Below, one piece after another: positions 8,415 through 19,718 of a stretch of DNA of 64,000 bases (positions are counted from its first letter, which is position 1; each line of letters opens with the position of its first letter). The notes beneath the pieces are model-generated. The model searched no databases. It was not told the origin of the DNA and saw only the letters and a list, made by a program, of their open reading frames with translations. The stretch is from Microbacterium sp. AZCO. Its GTDB lineage: Bacteria; Actinomycetota; Actinomycetes; Actinomycetales; Microbacteriaceae. Made by a program: the position numbers and the translations under genes. The stretch spans positions 1,426,001 through 1,490,000 of the forward strand of contig NZ_CP154857.1 in NCBI RefSeq assembly GCF_039614715.1. The letters are read 5' to 3'.

Positions 8415-9602
8415 TCACGACCGGTCGTGCGGGCGGCGCCAGCCGACGAGACTCTGCTCCACCTCCCGCATCAGCAGCATGAGCCCGAGGATCGTCTCGA
8501 CCTGCTCCGGGGCCATGCCCGCTCGGCAGGCGATGTCGTCCACGTCGCGCCAGGTGCGGGCGCTGAGGGCGTCGCGCACCCGTGTCGTGTCGTCGGTCAG
8601 CGGCCGGTCCGCGCCGGTCGGCTGCCCCATGCCGACCTCGCCCAGCACGAGCAGCTCGCGCACCTCGTCCGCATTCGTGACGCAGACCGCGGTTCCCTCG
8701 CGGAGCAGACGGTGGCATCCGGCCGAAGCGGCGCTCGTGACGGCGCCGGGCACGGCGCCCACGGCCCGCCCCATGTCGAGGGCGTGGTTGGCCGTGTTGA
8801 GCGAGCCGCTGCGCCAGCCGGCCTCGACGACGACGGTCGCGTCGGAGAGCGCGGCGATGAGCCGATTGCGCTGAAGGAAGCGCCACTTCGTGGGGGCGCT
8901 GCCGCACGGCGACTCGGCGACCACCGCCCCGCCGGCGGCGATGCGCTCGAGCAGATTCGCGTGGCCCGCCGGGTAGGGCCGGTCGGCACCGCCCGCGAGG
9001 AGGGCCACCGTGGGCGCACCGACGGCGAGGGCGGCGCGATGCGCGGCGCCGTCGATGCCGTAGGCGGCGCCGGAGACGATCGGGATGCGCGAGCCGCCGA
9101 GATCGGCGGCGAGCTCCATCGCGACGTGCTCGCCGTACGAGGTGGCTGCGCGTGCGCCGACGATCGCGACCGACGGGCGGGGTCGCCCGAGCACCTCGGG
9201 CCGGCCGCGCACCCAGAGTGCGAGCGGGGCGTGCGGACCCAGGTCGTCCAGCTGGACCGGCCACTCCGGATCGGACGGGACGAGGAGCCGGACGCCCGCG
9301 CGGGCGGCGAGCAGGAGCGAGTCGCGCACGGCCTGCTGCGCGAGCCGCGGCATCCATCGCCTGCGTCCCTCCGCGAGGTCGACGGCGGTGGCCGTGGCGG
9401 CGCCGGCGATCGCGACCTCGAGCGCGCGGACGGCGCCGAGCTCGTCGACCAGTCGACCCGCCGTGGAGTCGCCGGGTTCGACGAGGTGACTCCACACGAC
9501 GCGGGCCTGGCGCTCGGCCGCGACCGTCGGATCAGCGGCGCCAGGTGCGATGACCTCGAGCAGGCAGGTCATCTCGGACGTGAAGGCGATCGATGCGGTC
9601 AT
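8415..9602 (-). CDS. dprA: DNA processing protein DprA
   Basis: DprA binds incoming single-stranded DNA and loads RecA in transformation; it is also widely conserved in species not known to be competent. The 395-residue protein has the Rossmann-like core: VAIVGARAATSYG, PIVSGAAYGIDGAAH, LLAGGADRPYPAGH, SPCGSAPTKWRFLQRNRLIA, and SGSLNTANHALD. The last 70 residues form the winged-helix-like DprA C-terminal domain. Its ATG overlaps the comM stop by four bases (ATGA), so the two are translationally coupled. A second Met at codon 11 is an alternative start. Confidence 0.95.
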   Translation of the reverse strand: MTASIAFTSEMTCLLEVIAPGAADPTVAAERQARVVWSHLVEPGDSTAGRLVDELGAVRALEVAIAGAATATAVDLAEGRRRWMPRLAQQAVRDSLLLAARAGVRLLVPSDPEWPVQLDDLGPHAPLALWVRGRPEVLGRPRPSVAIVGARAATSYGEHVAMELAADLGGSRIPIVSGAAYGIDGAAHRAALAVGAPTVALLAGGADRPYPAGHANLLERIAAGGAVVAESPCGSAPTKWRFLQRNRLIAALSDATVVVEAGWRSGSLNTANHALDMGRAVGAVPGAVTSAASAGCHRLLREGTAVCVTNADEVRELLVLGEVGMGQPTGADRPLTDDTTRVRDALSARTWRDVDDIACRAGMAPEQVETILGLMLLMREVEQSLVGWRRPHDRS

Positions 9603-11128
9603 GGGGTGATGCCCTTCTTGAGGTACAGAGCGCGGCCGATGTCTTCGACGGCGAGGAGGTCGCGGCCGGCGAGGTCGGCGAGCGACCACGCGACGCGCAG
9701 CACGCGGTCGTACCCGCGCAGCGTCAGCGCGCCGCGATGCAGGGCCGCGTCCAGCGGGCGGCGCACCGCGGATGCGGGTGCGAGTGGGCCCTCGCGCAGC
9801 CACGCACCGGACACCTGGGAGTTGAGGGTCCAGGGCGTCGCCGCAAGCCGCTCCGCCGCGCGCGCCCGCGCCGCGGCGACGCGCGCACGCGCCTCGGCTG
9901 TCGTCGTGACGGGGTGTCCGGCCGAGCGGGCATGCGCCACCGAGACGCGAAGCAGCTGCAGCTCGATGTCGATGCGGTCGAGGAGCGGTCCCGACAGTCG
10001 GCCGAGATAGCGCCGGATCGCCATCGCCGGGCAATCGCACGCCCCGCCGGGGACGCCGAAGTTGCCGCACGGACACGGGTTCGTCGCGAGAACCAGCTGG
10101 AACCGCGCGGGGAACGCCGCTGTCGCGCCGGCCCGGTGGATCACGATCAAGCCGTTCTCGAGCGGCTGACGGAGGGCGTCGAGCGAGCTCGCACTGAACT
10201 CCCCCGCCTCGTCGAGGAACAGCACGCCGTCGCTCGCGCGCGCGATCGCACCGGGCCGGAGCTGACGGGAACCGCCGCCGACGAGGGCCGCCATGCTCGC
10301 CGAGTGGTGCGGCGCCTCGAACGGCGGCGTGCGGCTGAGAGTCGTCACCGGCTCCCCGGACAGCGAGCGGATGGATGCCGTCGCGAGAGCCGCCCGATCG
10401 TCGAGCTCGGGAAGGATGCCCGGCAGCCGTCGCGCGAGCATCGTCTTGCCGGCGCCGGGCGGACCGCTCATCAGCAGGTGGTGGCCGCCGGCCGCCGCGA
10501 CGATGAGCGCCTCGACGGCTTCGCGCTGACCGATGACCTCGCTCAGGTCGGTCTCGGGAAGGGGGTCCGCCGCGGCGGCCGGGCCCGTCACGGGCTCGTG
10601 CGGCTGCTCCTCGACGGTGGCTCCATGCCAGCGTGCGACCTCCGCGAGGTTCGCGGCGCCGAGCACCGTCACGCCCTCGACGAGCTCGGCCTCCTCGCGA
10701 TTGGCCCACGGCACGACGACGCGGCGGATGCCCGCCTGCGCGGCGGCGACGACGGCGGGGAGCACACCCGGCACCGGACGGAGGCGCCCGTCGAGCCCGA
10801 GCTCGCCCAGGTGGACGGTCGACGCGATGGACGCGGCATCCATCCCTCCCTCCGTAGCGAGGGCCGCGATCGCGACAGCGACGTCGAAGGACGCGCCGTG
10901 CTTCGGCAGGCTGGCGGGCGACAGGTTGACCGTGAGCCGGCGCCGGGGCAGGACGAGGCCGCTGTTCGCGCACGCATTGTGCACGCGCTGCACGGCCTCG
11001 CCGAGGGCTTTGTCGGCGAGGCCGATGATGATGAAGCGCGGCTCCTGGTTCGAGAGGTCGGCCTCGACGTCGACGAGGGCGCCGTCGACGCCCGACAGTG
11101 CGACCGACCACGTGCGAGCGACGGTCAT
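9599..11128 (-). CDS. comM: ComM/YifB family Mg-chelatase-like ATPase
   Basis: A 509-residue AAA+ protein of the ComM/YifB family. ComM is a hexameric helicase that promotes branch migration during natural transformation in other bacteria. It has the N-terminal ChlI-like domain (VDVEADLSNQEPRFIIIGLADKA), Walker A GPPGAGKT near residue 225, Walker B DGVLFLDEAGEF, the NPCPCGNFG cysteine loop, and a C-terminal domain (SGAWLREGPL, RGYDRVLRVAWSLADLAG). The ATG overlaps the yraN stop by four bases and its own stop overlaps dprA, so yraN-comM-dprA is one operon. Confidence 0.94.
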   Translation of the reverse strand: MTVARTWSVALSGVDGALVDVEADLSNQEPRFIIIGLADKALGEAVQRVHNACANSGLVLPRRRLTVNLSPASLPKHGASFDVAVAIAALATEGGMDAASIASTVHLGELGLDGRLRPVPGVLPAVVAAAQAGIRRVVVPWANREEAELVEGVTVLGAANLAEVARWHGATVEEQPHEPVTGPAAAADPLPETDLSEVIGQREAVEALIVAAAGGHHLLMSGPPGAGKTMLARRLPGILPELDDRAALATASIRSLSGEPVTTLSRTPPFEAPHHSASMAALVGGGSRQLRPGAIARASDGVLFLDEAGEFSASSLDALRQPLENGLIVIHRAGATAAFPARFQLVLATNPCPCGNFGVPGGACDCPAMAIRRYLGRLSGPLLDRIDIELQLLRVSVAHARSAGHPVTTTAEARARVAAARARAAERLAATPWTLNSQVSGAWLREGPLAPASAVRRPLDAALHRGALTLRGYDRVLRVAWSLADLAGRDLLAVEDIGRALYLKKGITP

Positions 11129-11487
11129 ACGATGCCCGACAGGTGCTCGAGCGATGCCGTCGCGGGGTCGGGACCGATGAGCCCCACCGCGTCGATGCGC
11201 AGTCTCCGCCCCTGCGCCGCACCGGGATGCGCAGCGAGCCACGCCATCGAGAGACGCCACAGACGCGCCTTCTTGAGCTCGCCGACGGCCTCCAGCGGAT
11301 GCCCGAACGACTCGGATCGGCGCGTCTTCACCTCGACGACCACGAGTTCGACGGGCGATGCCACGACGAGGTCGAGCTCCCCTCCCCGTGTGCGCCAGTT
11401 GCGATCGAGGATCGTGAACCCGAGTGACTCGAAATAGCGCGCGGCGCGGTCTTCGCCCGCGCGTCCGAGGACGTCTTTCTCTGCCAT
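11125..11487 (-). CDS. yraN: YraN/UPF0102 endonuclease-like protein
   Basis: A 120-residue protein of the UPF0102 family with the restriction-endonuclease-like fold. The expected motif is present: RAARYFESLGFTILDRNWRTRGGELDLV, with Glu-x-Asp followed by VEVKTRR, that is E-x-D...E-x-K. The biochemical role is not settled in the family; nearness to comM and dprA points to DNA handling. It is the first gene of the operon. A GACGAT six bases before the ATG could be a leaderless -10, but it departs from the TA start seen elsewhere. Confidence 0.9.
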   Translation of the reverse strand: MAEKDVLGRAGEDRAARYFESLGFTILDRNWRTRGGELDLVVASPVELVVVEVKTRRSESFGHPLEAVGELKKARLWRLSMAWLAAHPGAAQGRRLRIDAVGLIGPDPATASLEHLSGIV

Positions 11488-11635
11488 TCCGGCATCGTCG
11501 CGCGACGACCCGGGCCGATCCGGCGCTGCCGCGGCATCCGTTCACTCTCGCTGCGAAACGGCGCCTGGGGAGGAGACCCCGGCGGGGTGAGGCCCGAACC
11601 GTGCGCCCGGCGAGCCTGTCTAGGATGGAGGCACC

Positions 11636-11959
11636 ATGGATGACGAAGTCTTCGATGACTACGACCGCGAACTCGAGCTGGCGCTCTATCGCGAATATCG
11701 CGATGTCGTCTCGCAGTTCCAGTACGTGATCGAGACCGAGCGGCGGTTCTACCTCGCGAACGAGGTCAACGTCGTGCGGCGCGACACCGAGCACGACTTC
11801 TACTTCGAGATCTCGATGACCGACGTGTGGGTGTGGGACATCTACCGCGCCGACCGGTTCGTGAAATCCGTGCGCGTGCTGACGTTCAAGGACGTCAACG
11901 TCGAGGAGCTGTCGCGCCGCGACTTCCACCTTCCCGAAGAGCTCTCGCTCGACAGCTGA
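11636..11959 (+). CDS. DUF2469 family protein
   Basis: A 107-residue acidic protein of the DUF2469 family, an actinobacterial family of unknown function. The sequence is typical: DDEVFDDYDRELELALYREYRDV, then RFYLANEVNVVRR and VWVWDIYRADRFVKSVRVLTFKDVNVEEL. The gene usually sits between rnhB and yraN, as here, but it is on the plus strand while both neighbours are on the minus strand. A -10-like TAGGAT (11621-11626) lies nine bases before the ATG, and GGAGG lies between them, so the leader is very short. Confidence 0.92.
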   Translation: MDDEVFDDYDRELELALYREYRDVVSQFQYVIETERRFYLANEVNVVRRDTEHDFYFEISMTDVWVWDIYRADRFVKSVRVLTFKDVNVEELSRRDFHLPEELSLDS

Positions 11960-11969
11960 GCCGGAGACC

Positions 11970-11996
11970 CGGGCTCAGAGCACTGTCCGGAGCCCG
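11970..11996. terminator. weak hairpin between DUF2469 and rnhB
   Basis: A 7-bp stem (CGGGCTC/GAGCCCG) with a 13-base loop lies between the two converging stops. It has no T-run on either strand. It may terminate both genes. Confidence 0.35.
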
Positions 11997-12000
11997 CGGG

Positions 12001-12660
12001 TCAGAAGAGCGTCGGAGCGTCGGCGATGGACCACGACGCCCGGTGGTGCCGGCTGATGCCGTGCGCGCGGATCGCCTCGCGATGGTCGGGACTCGCGTAG
12101 CCCTTGTTGCTCGCCCAGTTGTAGGCGGGCAGCTCGTCGTGCAGCCCGGTCATGAGCGTGTCGCGCGCGACCTTCGCGATGACGGATGCCGCCGCAGCGC
12201 TCGCGCAGTCCCGGTCGGCCTTGATCACGGGCTTGACGGTCAGACCCACTCCCCCTGCGGGCGTGATGTAGTCGTAGTTGCCGTCGAGGAGGACGATCGC
12301 CTCCTCCGGCACGACGCCGTGCGCGCGCAGGTCGGCGAGTGCGCGCAGCGTCGCGAGGCCGAGTGCCCGCATGATGCCGATCTCGTCGATCTCGACGCTG
12401 CTCGCCCAGCCGACGGCGCTGACCGACACCCATGCGGCGGCGCGGGCTGCGACGTCCGCCCGCTTGGGCTCGGGGACGAGTTTGGAGTCGCGGAGCCCGG
12501 CGGGGATGCGCTTCCGCGCTCCCGCCTGGGTCATCACTGCCGCGCCGACCGCGACCGGCCCGGCGAGTGCGCCTCGTCCGACCTCGTCGCACGCGATGAC
12601 GAGGGGATGCTCGCGCAGCAGCCGGCGCTCGAGTGTCAGACGCGGCTCGACGACGGTCAC
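12001..12660 (-). CDS. rnhB: ribonuclease HII
   Basis: RNase HII removes ribonucleotides from DNA and the RNA strand of hybrids. The 219-residue protein has the metal motif ACDEVGRGALAGPV near residues 23-36 (Asp and Glu ligands), SKLVPEPKR, LLDGNYDY with the third acid, and VIKADRDCASAAAASVIAKVARD. The GTG start overlaps the lepB stop by four bases (GTGA), so the two are coupled. The usual actinobacterial order lepB-rnhB is kept. Confidence 0.95.
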   Translation of the reverse strand: MTVVEPRLTLERRLLREHPLVIACDEVGRGALAGPVAVGAAVMTQAGARKRIPAGLRDSKLVPEPKRADVAARAAAWVSVSAVGWASSVEIDEIGIMRALGLATLRALADLRAHGVVPEEAIVLLDGNYDYITPAGGVGLTVKPVIKADRDCASAAAASVIAKVARDTLMTGLHDELPAYNWASNKGYASPDHREAIRAHGISRHHRASWSIADAPTLF

Positions 12661-13472
12661 TGTCCCGAGCTCTCCTCCGTCGGCGTCGTGGCGCCGGGGT
12701 CCGAGCCGGAGCCCTCGGTCGCGTCGGGAACGCCCGCGAAGACCTCCGGGTGGAAGTCGAGCATGCCGAACCGGTCGAGCGGCCACGTGATGAGGAACGC
12801 CCGGCCCACGACGTTCTCGACCGGGACGAAGCCCTTGCCCGGCTGGTCCTGGTTGTAGCGGGAGTCCTTGGAGCGGTACCGGTTGTCGCCGAGCACCCAC
12901 AGGCGGTCGGCGGGAACCGTGATGTCGAACGGGTCGCCGGATGCCGCCGACTCGCCGCTCGGCAGCTTCAGATAGCCGGTCTCGTCGATCGGCACGTCGT
13001 TCACCGTGATCTGTCCGATCGCATTGCAGCAGACGACGTGATCGCCCGGCAGTCCGATGATGCGCTTGACGAGGTGGTCGTCGCTGTCGGGGGCCGAGAG
13101 GCCGACGAGCGACAGGAACCAGTCGACGGCCTCGACGAGCGGCTCGCGGGGCGCCTCGGTCGTGGGCGGCAGCCACCCGCCGGGGTCGCGGAACACCACG
13201 ATGTCGCCGCGGTCGTACCCCGTGAACCGAGGGGTGATCTCGTCGACGAGGATGCGGTCGTTGACGAGGAGGGTGTCCTCCATCGAGCCCGACGGGATGT
13301 AGAACGAGCGGACGAGGAACGTCTTGACGAGGAACGAGACGAGCACCGCGATGAGCACGATGATGAGCACGTCGCGGAGGAAGTAGAGCCACCCGCGGCG
13401 ACGCTGCTTCGGGTCGGACGACGAGTGCGGAGTCGGAACCGGCTCCGCGGGAGCCGTCTGTTCGGTCGTCAT
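12657..13472 (-). CDS. lepB: signal peptidase I
   Basis: LepB removes Sec and Tat signal peptides outside the membrane. The 271-residue protein has one membrane segment at about 28-50, then the catalytic Ser in IPSGSMEDTL and catalytic Lys in VKRIIGLPGD, and the late LGDNRYRSKDSR box. The ATG at 13472 has a GAAGGAT site; the open frame upstream has no homology. A Pro/Ser/Thr/Glu-rich tail of about 25 residues ends the protein. It lies downstream of rplS behind a strong hairpin. Confidence 0.95.
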   Translation of the reverse strand: MTTEQTAPAEPVPTPHSSSDPKQRRRGWLYFLRDVLIIVLIAVLVSFLVKTFLVRSFYIPSGSMEDTLLVNDRILVDEITPRFTGYDRGDIVVFRDPGGWLPPTTEAPREPLVEAVDWFLSLVGLSAPDSDDHLVKRIIGLPGDHVVCCNAIGQITVNDVPIDETGYLKLPSGESAASGDPFDITVPADRLWVLGDNRYRSKDSRYNQDQPGKGFVPVENVVGRAFLITWPLDRFGMLDFHPEVFAGVPDATEGSGSDPGATTPTEESSGQ

Positions 13473-13601
13473 TCTGGATCCTTCACCGGGCTCGCCGGGG
13501 AGTTCGGTGGGCCAACAACTCAAGGGTCGCACATCCGATGGCCTCCGGCGTTCGCACGCGTCACGTTCCACGCGCGGCGGGTGAGGCAACCCGGAGACGA
13601 C

Positions 13602-13631
13602 GACACCCCCGGGCGATCGCCCGGGGGTGTC
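13602..13631 (-). terminator. terminator of rplS
   Basis: A 30-base perfect palindrome (GACACCCCCGGGC, GATC centre, and its complement). It begins 13 bases after the rplS stop. There is no T-run, as is common for actinobacterial terminators. Confidence 0.75.
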
Positions 13632-13644
13632 GGAAGAAGAGAAC

Positions 13645-13992
13645 TCAGTTCTCGCGCTTCTCCTTGATCTTGGCCTTCTTGCCACGGAGGTTGCGGAGGT
13701 AGTAGAGCTTCGCGCGACGGACGTCACCGCGGGTGACGATCTCGATGTGGTCGATCACCGGGGAGTGCACGGGGAACGTGCGCTCGACGCCGACCTGGAA
13801 GCTGATCTTGCGAACCGTGAAGGTCTCGCGCACGCCGTCGCCCGAGCGGCCGATGACGACGCCCTGGAAGACCTGGATGCGGGAGCGGTTGCCTTCGGTG
13901 ATGTTGACGTGCACCTTCACGGTGTCGCCGGGGGCGAAGGCGGGGATGTCGGAGCGGAGCGAGGCCGCGTCGACGGCGTCGAGGATCTGCAT
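13645..13992 (-). CDS. rplS: 50S ribosomal protein L19
   Basis: A 115-residue L19 of normal length. It carries the [22 protein letters not shown] core, the [15 protein letters not shown] strand, and the basic C-terminus [21 protein letters not shown]. The ATG at 13992 has an AGGAAG site upstream. In most actinobacteria rplS follows trmD directly; here trmD lies about 15 kb away, and map, glgX-treY-treZ, pyk and the nir genes fill the gap. It therefore needs its own promoter. Confidence 0.97.
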   Translation of the reverse strand: MQILDAVDAASLRSDIPAFAPGDTVKVHVNITEGNRSRIQVFQGVVIGRSGDGVRETFTVRKISFQVGVERTFPVHSPVIDHIEIVTRGDVRRAKLYYLRNLRGKKAKIKEKREN

Positions 13993-14119
13993 GATCGTCA
14001 CTTCCTGCAGCCGCCACAGGTCGACCGCAAAAGAGGGGAAAAGGATGTCGTGTGCCCGAGGCCGCCGGAGATGCTTCCGCACGACGGGCTCCCCTGAGGC
14101 AGAGCCGGTTCAGGGCACA

Positions 14120-14133
14120 AACATCTATTCTGC
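14120..14133 (-). promoter_or_regulatory. candidate rplS promoter -10 region
   Basis: The minus strand reads GCAGAATAGATG here, with an AGAATA -10-like hexamer and a TTGG about 18 bases upstream. It is the most AT-rich patch upstream of rplS. The leader would be about 125 bases. Confidence 0.3.
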
Positions 14134-14165
14134 CATGGATGCCGCGACCGGCCAAAACGCGCCGG

Positions 14166-14690
14166 TCAGGCGGAGTCGCGCCGATTCTTCTCCGTGATGA
14201 CGAAGACCTCGCTCGGCGAGGGCGAGGGCGCTGAGGATGTCGACGGACCTGCGGCGCCCGCCGTCGGGTCGGGCGGGAGGTAGGCGATGCCTTCTGTCGT
14301 GTACATCACCATGCGCGAGGGCTTGGCCTCTCGCCACAGCTGCCAGAGCGTGAGCCAGAACAGGCCCACGCCGACGATGATCGTGACGACCATCGCGGGC
14401 GCCCACCACGCCGGGTTGTAGAAGCCGAGCGAGATGATGAGCAGATGCCACGCGCTGAAGCCGAGCACGTCCCACCACGAGACCGCCCGTTCCGCGCGGA
14501 CCGTTCCCCGTGCGCGCACGAGGAGCGTGAGGATGAGCTGCCCGAAGAAGACGATCGGGATCGCGAGGAAGAGCACCCACAGGAAGGCCCAGCCGCCGGC
14601 GCGGAAGACCGCCCAGCCGACCAGGAGCCACAGGGGCAGCAGGAACGCAGCCGGGATGAGCCAGCTGAAGAACGCACGACGCACCCACAT
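14166..14690 (-). CDS. four-helix membrane protein of unknown function
   Basis: A 174-residue protein with four predicted membrane segments: about 8-28, 33-57, 72-92 and 98-120. A cytoplasmic Pro/Ser/Ala-rich tail ends in TEKNRRDSA. I do not recognise a functional family; similar proteins are found in Microbacterium and are sometimes labelled 'permease' without evidence. It is divergent from map and has its own leaderless-type promoter (TACGAT seven bases before the ATG). Confidence 0.75.
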   Translation of the reverse strand: MWVRRAFFSWLIPAAFLLPLWLLVGWAVFRAGGWAFLWVLFLAIPIVFFGQLILTLLVRARGTVRAERAVSWWDVLGFSAWHLLIISLGFYNPAWWAPAMVVTIIVGVGLFWLTLWQLWREAKPSRMVMYTTEGIAYLPPDPTAGAAGPSTSSAPSPSPSEVFVITEKNRRDSA

Positions 14691-14697
14691 AGCCCTG

Positions 14698-14703
14698 ATC
14701 GTA
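14698..14703 (-). promoter_or_regulatory. leaderless-type -10 for the four-helix membrane protein
   Basis: The minus strand reads TACGAT, then seven bases, then the ATG at 14690. Confidence 0.5.
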
Positions 14704-14803
14704 CGCCGTCGCACCCCGCCGCGGGCGTGCGCGCGTGTCAGCGCGGCATCCTCACAGGCTCCTCCTCGCGGATCCGACAGAATGGACCGACGAGAGGAGC
14801 GGC

Positions 14804-15586
14804 ATGATCGAGCTGCGCACACCCGCCGAGATCGAGGCCATGCGACCGGCAGGACGATTCGTGGCCGAGGTGCTCGCGACCCTGCGCGATGAGACGAAGG
14901 TCGGGACGAACCTGCTCGCGATCGATCGCCGCGCGCACGAGCTCATCCGCCGGGCCGGAGCGGAGTCGTGCTACATCGACTACCATCCCTCGTTCGGGGC
15001 GAGCCCGTTCGGCAAGGTCATCTGCACGTCGATCAACGACGCCGTCCTGCACGGGCTGCCCTTCGACTACGACATCCGCGACGGAGACCTCGTGTCGCTC
15101 GACCTCGCCGTGTCGATCGACGGCTGGGTGGCCGACTCGGCGGTGTCGTTCGTCGTCGGCACCGCCCGCGACGAAGACCTCGCCCTCATCGACACCACGG
15201 AGCGGGCGCTGGAGGCCGCGATCGGCGCCGCCCTCGTCGGCAACCGCATCGGCGACATCTCCCATGCGATCGCGGAGGTCTCGCACGCCGCCGGCTACAG
15301 CATCAACACCGACTTCGGCGGGCACGGCGTCGGTCGCGTCATGCACGGCGACCCGCACGTGCCCAACGACGGCAAGCCGAACCGCGGCTATCCGCTGCGC
15401 GCCGGCCTCGTCGTCGCGCTCGAGCCCTGGCTGCTGGCCACCACCGACGAGCTCGTCACCGATCCCGACGGGTGGACCCTGCGCAGCGTCGACGGCTCGC
15501 GCGGCGCGCACTCGGAGCACACCGTCGCCATCACCGCCGACGGGCCGATCGTGCTCACCGACCGGTCGTTCCTCGGCGTGCGCTGA
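14804..15586 (+). CDS. map: methionine aminopeptidase, type I
   Basis: Map removes the initiator Met from nascent proteins. The 260-residue protein has the pita-bread fold landmarks: TPAEIEAMRPAGRFVAEV at the start, LVSLDLAVSIDGWVADSAVSF with the two metal-binding Asp residues, GHGVGRVMHGDPHVPN with the metal-binding His, and the GLVVALEPW and SEHTVAI segments with Glu ligands. The ATG at 14804 follows a GAGAGGAGC site. Its stop is only six bases from the stop of the converging treZ. Confidence 0.95.
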   Translation: MIELRTPAEIEAMRPAGRFVAEVLATLRDETKVGTNLLAIDRRAHELIRRAGAESCYIDYHPSFGASPFGKVICTSINDAVLHGLPFDYDIRDGDLVSLDLAVSIDGWVADSAVSFVVGTARDEDLALIDTTERALEAAIGAALVGNRIGDISHAIAEVSHAAGYSINTDFGGHGVGRVMHGDPHVPNDGKPNRGYPLRAGLVVALEPWLLATTDELVTDPDGWTLRSVDGSRGAHSEHTVAITADGPIVLTDRSFLGVR

Positions 15587-15592
15587 TCCGCC

Positions 15593-17325
<1,733 letters not shown>

Positions 17326-17329
<4 letters not shown>

Positions 17330-19704
17330 GCGCCCTCCTCCGTCGCGAGGAGCGCCACGGGGTAGATCGACAGCAGGTCGGCGAGGGGAACCTCGCCGCC
17401 TTCGAACCGGCGGCCCGTGAACACGTCGACCGTGGGGCCCGAGTGGCGCAGCAGTGTCGTGTCGCCCCAGCCGCCCCGGCGCTCGAGCGACACCGGCAGG
17501 CGCGTCGCCACAGCCAGGGCGCCACCGCGGTCGAACGCGATCGCGTGCGATGACGCCTCGCCGACCACCGTCATGGGCGTGTAGCGCGTGAAGAGGTCGG
17601 GCCGGTCGCGGCGCAGACGCAGTGCACGCGAGGTCACGAGGAGCTTCGCCGCGCCGTGCTTGTCGATCGTGGGGAGCTCGCCGCGGGAGACGGCGGCATC
17701 GAGTTCGGCGAGCAGCACGCGGCGCGCGTCGTAGTCGACGGGACGGCGGTTGTCGGGATCGACGAGCGAGGTCTCCCACAGCTCCGACCCCTGGTACACG
17801 TCGGGGACGCCGGGACCGGCGAGCTGCAGCAGCTTCGCGCTGAGCGCGTTCGACCAGCCGTACCGACGGATCTCCCCCACGAATTCGTTCACCATGGCGA
17901 CGGCGCGACCGAACGCGGCGTCGACGAGGTCGTGCACCCGGCCCTCGAAGTGCGGATCGGGATCCCACCAGCCCGTCCCCTCGCCGGCCTCGCGGGCGGC
18001 CTTCTCCGCGTACGCGTGCAGCCGGTCGGGCGTCGCCGGCCACGCGCCGACGATGGCCTGCCACATGAGGCTGTCGAACGGACCGTGACCCGTCGACGCG
18101 ATGCCGCGGAGCCGCTCGAGCACCTCCGCCCAGCGCTCGGGCACCTCGGAGAGCACGGACAGGCGGGCGCGGACGTCCTCACCGCGCTTCGTGTCGTGCG
18201 TCGAGAGCGCCGTCATCGCGAGCGGCCACGAGGCCTGGCGCGCCGCCGACGCGCGGTGGAATCCGTCGACCGACACCGAGAAGACGCCCGGGTCGCCCCC
18301 GACCTCGGTCAGCGTGCCGAGCCGCGTCTGCCGGTAGAACGCGGTGTCTTCGACGCCCTTCGCCATGACCGGCCCCGTCGTCTGCTGGAAGCGCCGTGCG
18401 GCCTCGAGCGCCGGGTCGGCCAGCACCGGCAGCAGTCCGGCGATCGCCGCGGCGAGATCGGGACGGCGACGGGATGCCTCCGCTGCGGCCGCGTCGAGAT
18501 GCTCGCGACCCGCGGGGAGATACGAGCGGTAGACCGGGAAGCAGGCGAGGAGCTCCGCGAGCGCGTCCTCCGCGTCCTCGACGGGAGCGGGGAGCGAGCG
18601 GGCGATCCGCCTGATCTCGGAGACCTGGATGGTGTCGGCGATCATGCGCTTCGTGTCGTGGATCAGCTCGGGGTAGGGCACCGGCGCAGGAAGCCCTGTG
18701 TCTGCGCGGAGCGCCGCGTCGAGGGCGTCGAGCTCCGCCTCCCCGGCCGGATCGACGAGCACGCGGTCGATGACCGCCATCGCGTCGTACCCCGTCGTGC
18801 CGTCGGTCTCCCACCAGGCAGGCAGCGCCTCGGGAAGGTCGGTGCCGCTGTGCTCGAGGATCTTCTCGACGAGGACGTACGCGCCGTCGGTCGCGTCGGC
18901 GAGCCGCTCGAGATACCCACCGGGGTCGAGAAGCCCGTCGGGGTGATCGATGCGGAGGCCGTCGACGAGACCCTCGCGCACCCACCTCAGGATCTCGGCG
19001 TGACTCTCGTCGAAGACGGCCTGGTCCTCGACGCGGAGTCCCGCGAGGGTCGTCGTGGCGAAGAAGCGGCGGTAGCCGAGCTCCCCCGCCTGGCGCCGCC
19101 AGAAGAGGAGCTCCCAGTGCTGACGCGCGAGCACCTCGCGCACGGCGGCCGCATCGGTCGTCGGCTCCGCAGGTGCCGATCCCTCGGCGAGCGGCAGGAC
19201 GTGCTCGTAGTACCGGAGCGTGCCGAACGGCGCCTGCGCGGCCGGTGCGGGGTCCGCGGCGAGCTCCCCTGCCGCGAGGGCGTCATCCAGTTCCCGCCCG
19301 AGGATCGGGACGGTGATCCGTCCGTCCGAGAGGTCCCAGTCGACGTCGAACGCCCGGGCGTACCGCGACCCGCGGCCGCGGAGCAGGACGTCCCACCACC
19401 ACGGGTTCTGCGCCGGCTCACCGACGCCCATGTGGTTGGGGACGATGTCGACCAGGATGCCGAGCCGCGCGCGGCGCGCAGCATCCACGAATCTCTCCAG
19501 CGCGTCAGGGCCGCCGCGTGCCGGATCGACCTGCGACGGGTCCACCACGTCGTAGCCGTGGTTCGAGCCCTCCGTCGACCGCAGGATCGGTGACAGATAG
19601 GCCCACCCGACCCCGAGGTCGCGGAGGTAGCCCGTGACGCCGGCCGCGGCATCCAGATCGAAGTCTTTCGTGATCTGCAGGCGATAGGTCGACGACGGAT
19701 GCAC
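17326..19704 (-). CDS. treY: malto-oligosyltrehalose synthase
   Basis: TreY rearranges the reducing-end alpha-1,4 bond of a maltooligosaccharide to alpha-1,1. The 792-residue protein starts [17 protein letters not shown], has the GH13 motifs DIVPNHMGV near residue 85, [32 protein letters not shown], and the late [15 protein letters not shown]. The GTG at 19704 has AAGGAGCG nine bases upstream, 14 bases after the glgX stop. An open frame continues upstream inside glgX but has no homology. Confidence 0.96.
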
Positions 19705-19718
19705 GGATCGCTCCTTCG

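Noticed and set aside
8415..11222. A 935-codon minus-strand frame covering dprA and comM
   Set aside because: Its last 395 codons are dprA; the first part is comM in the wrong frame.
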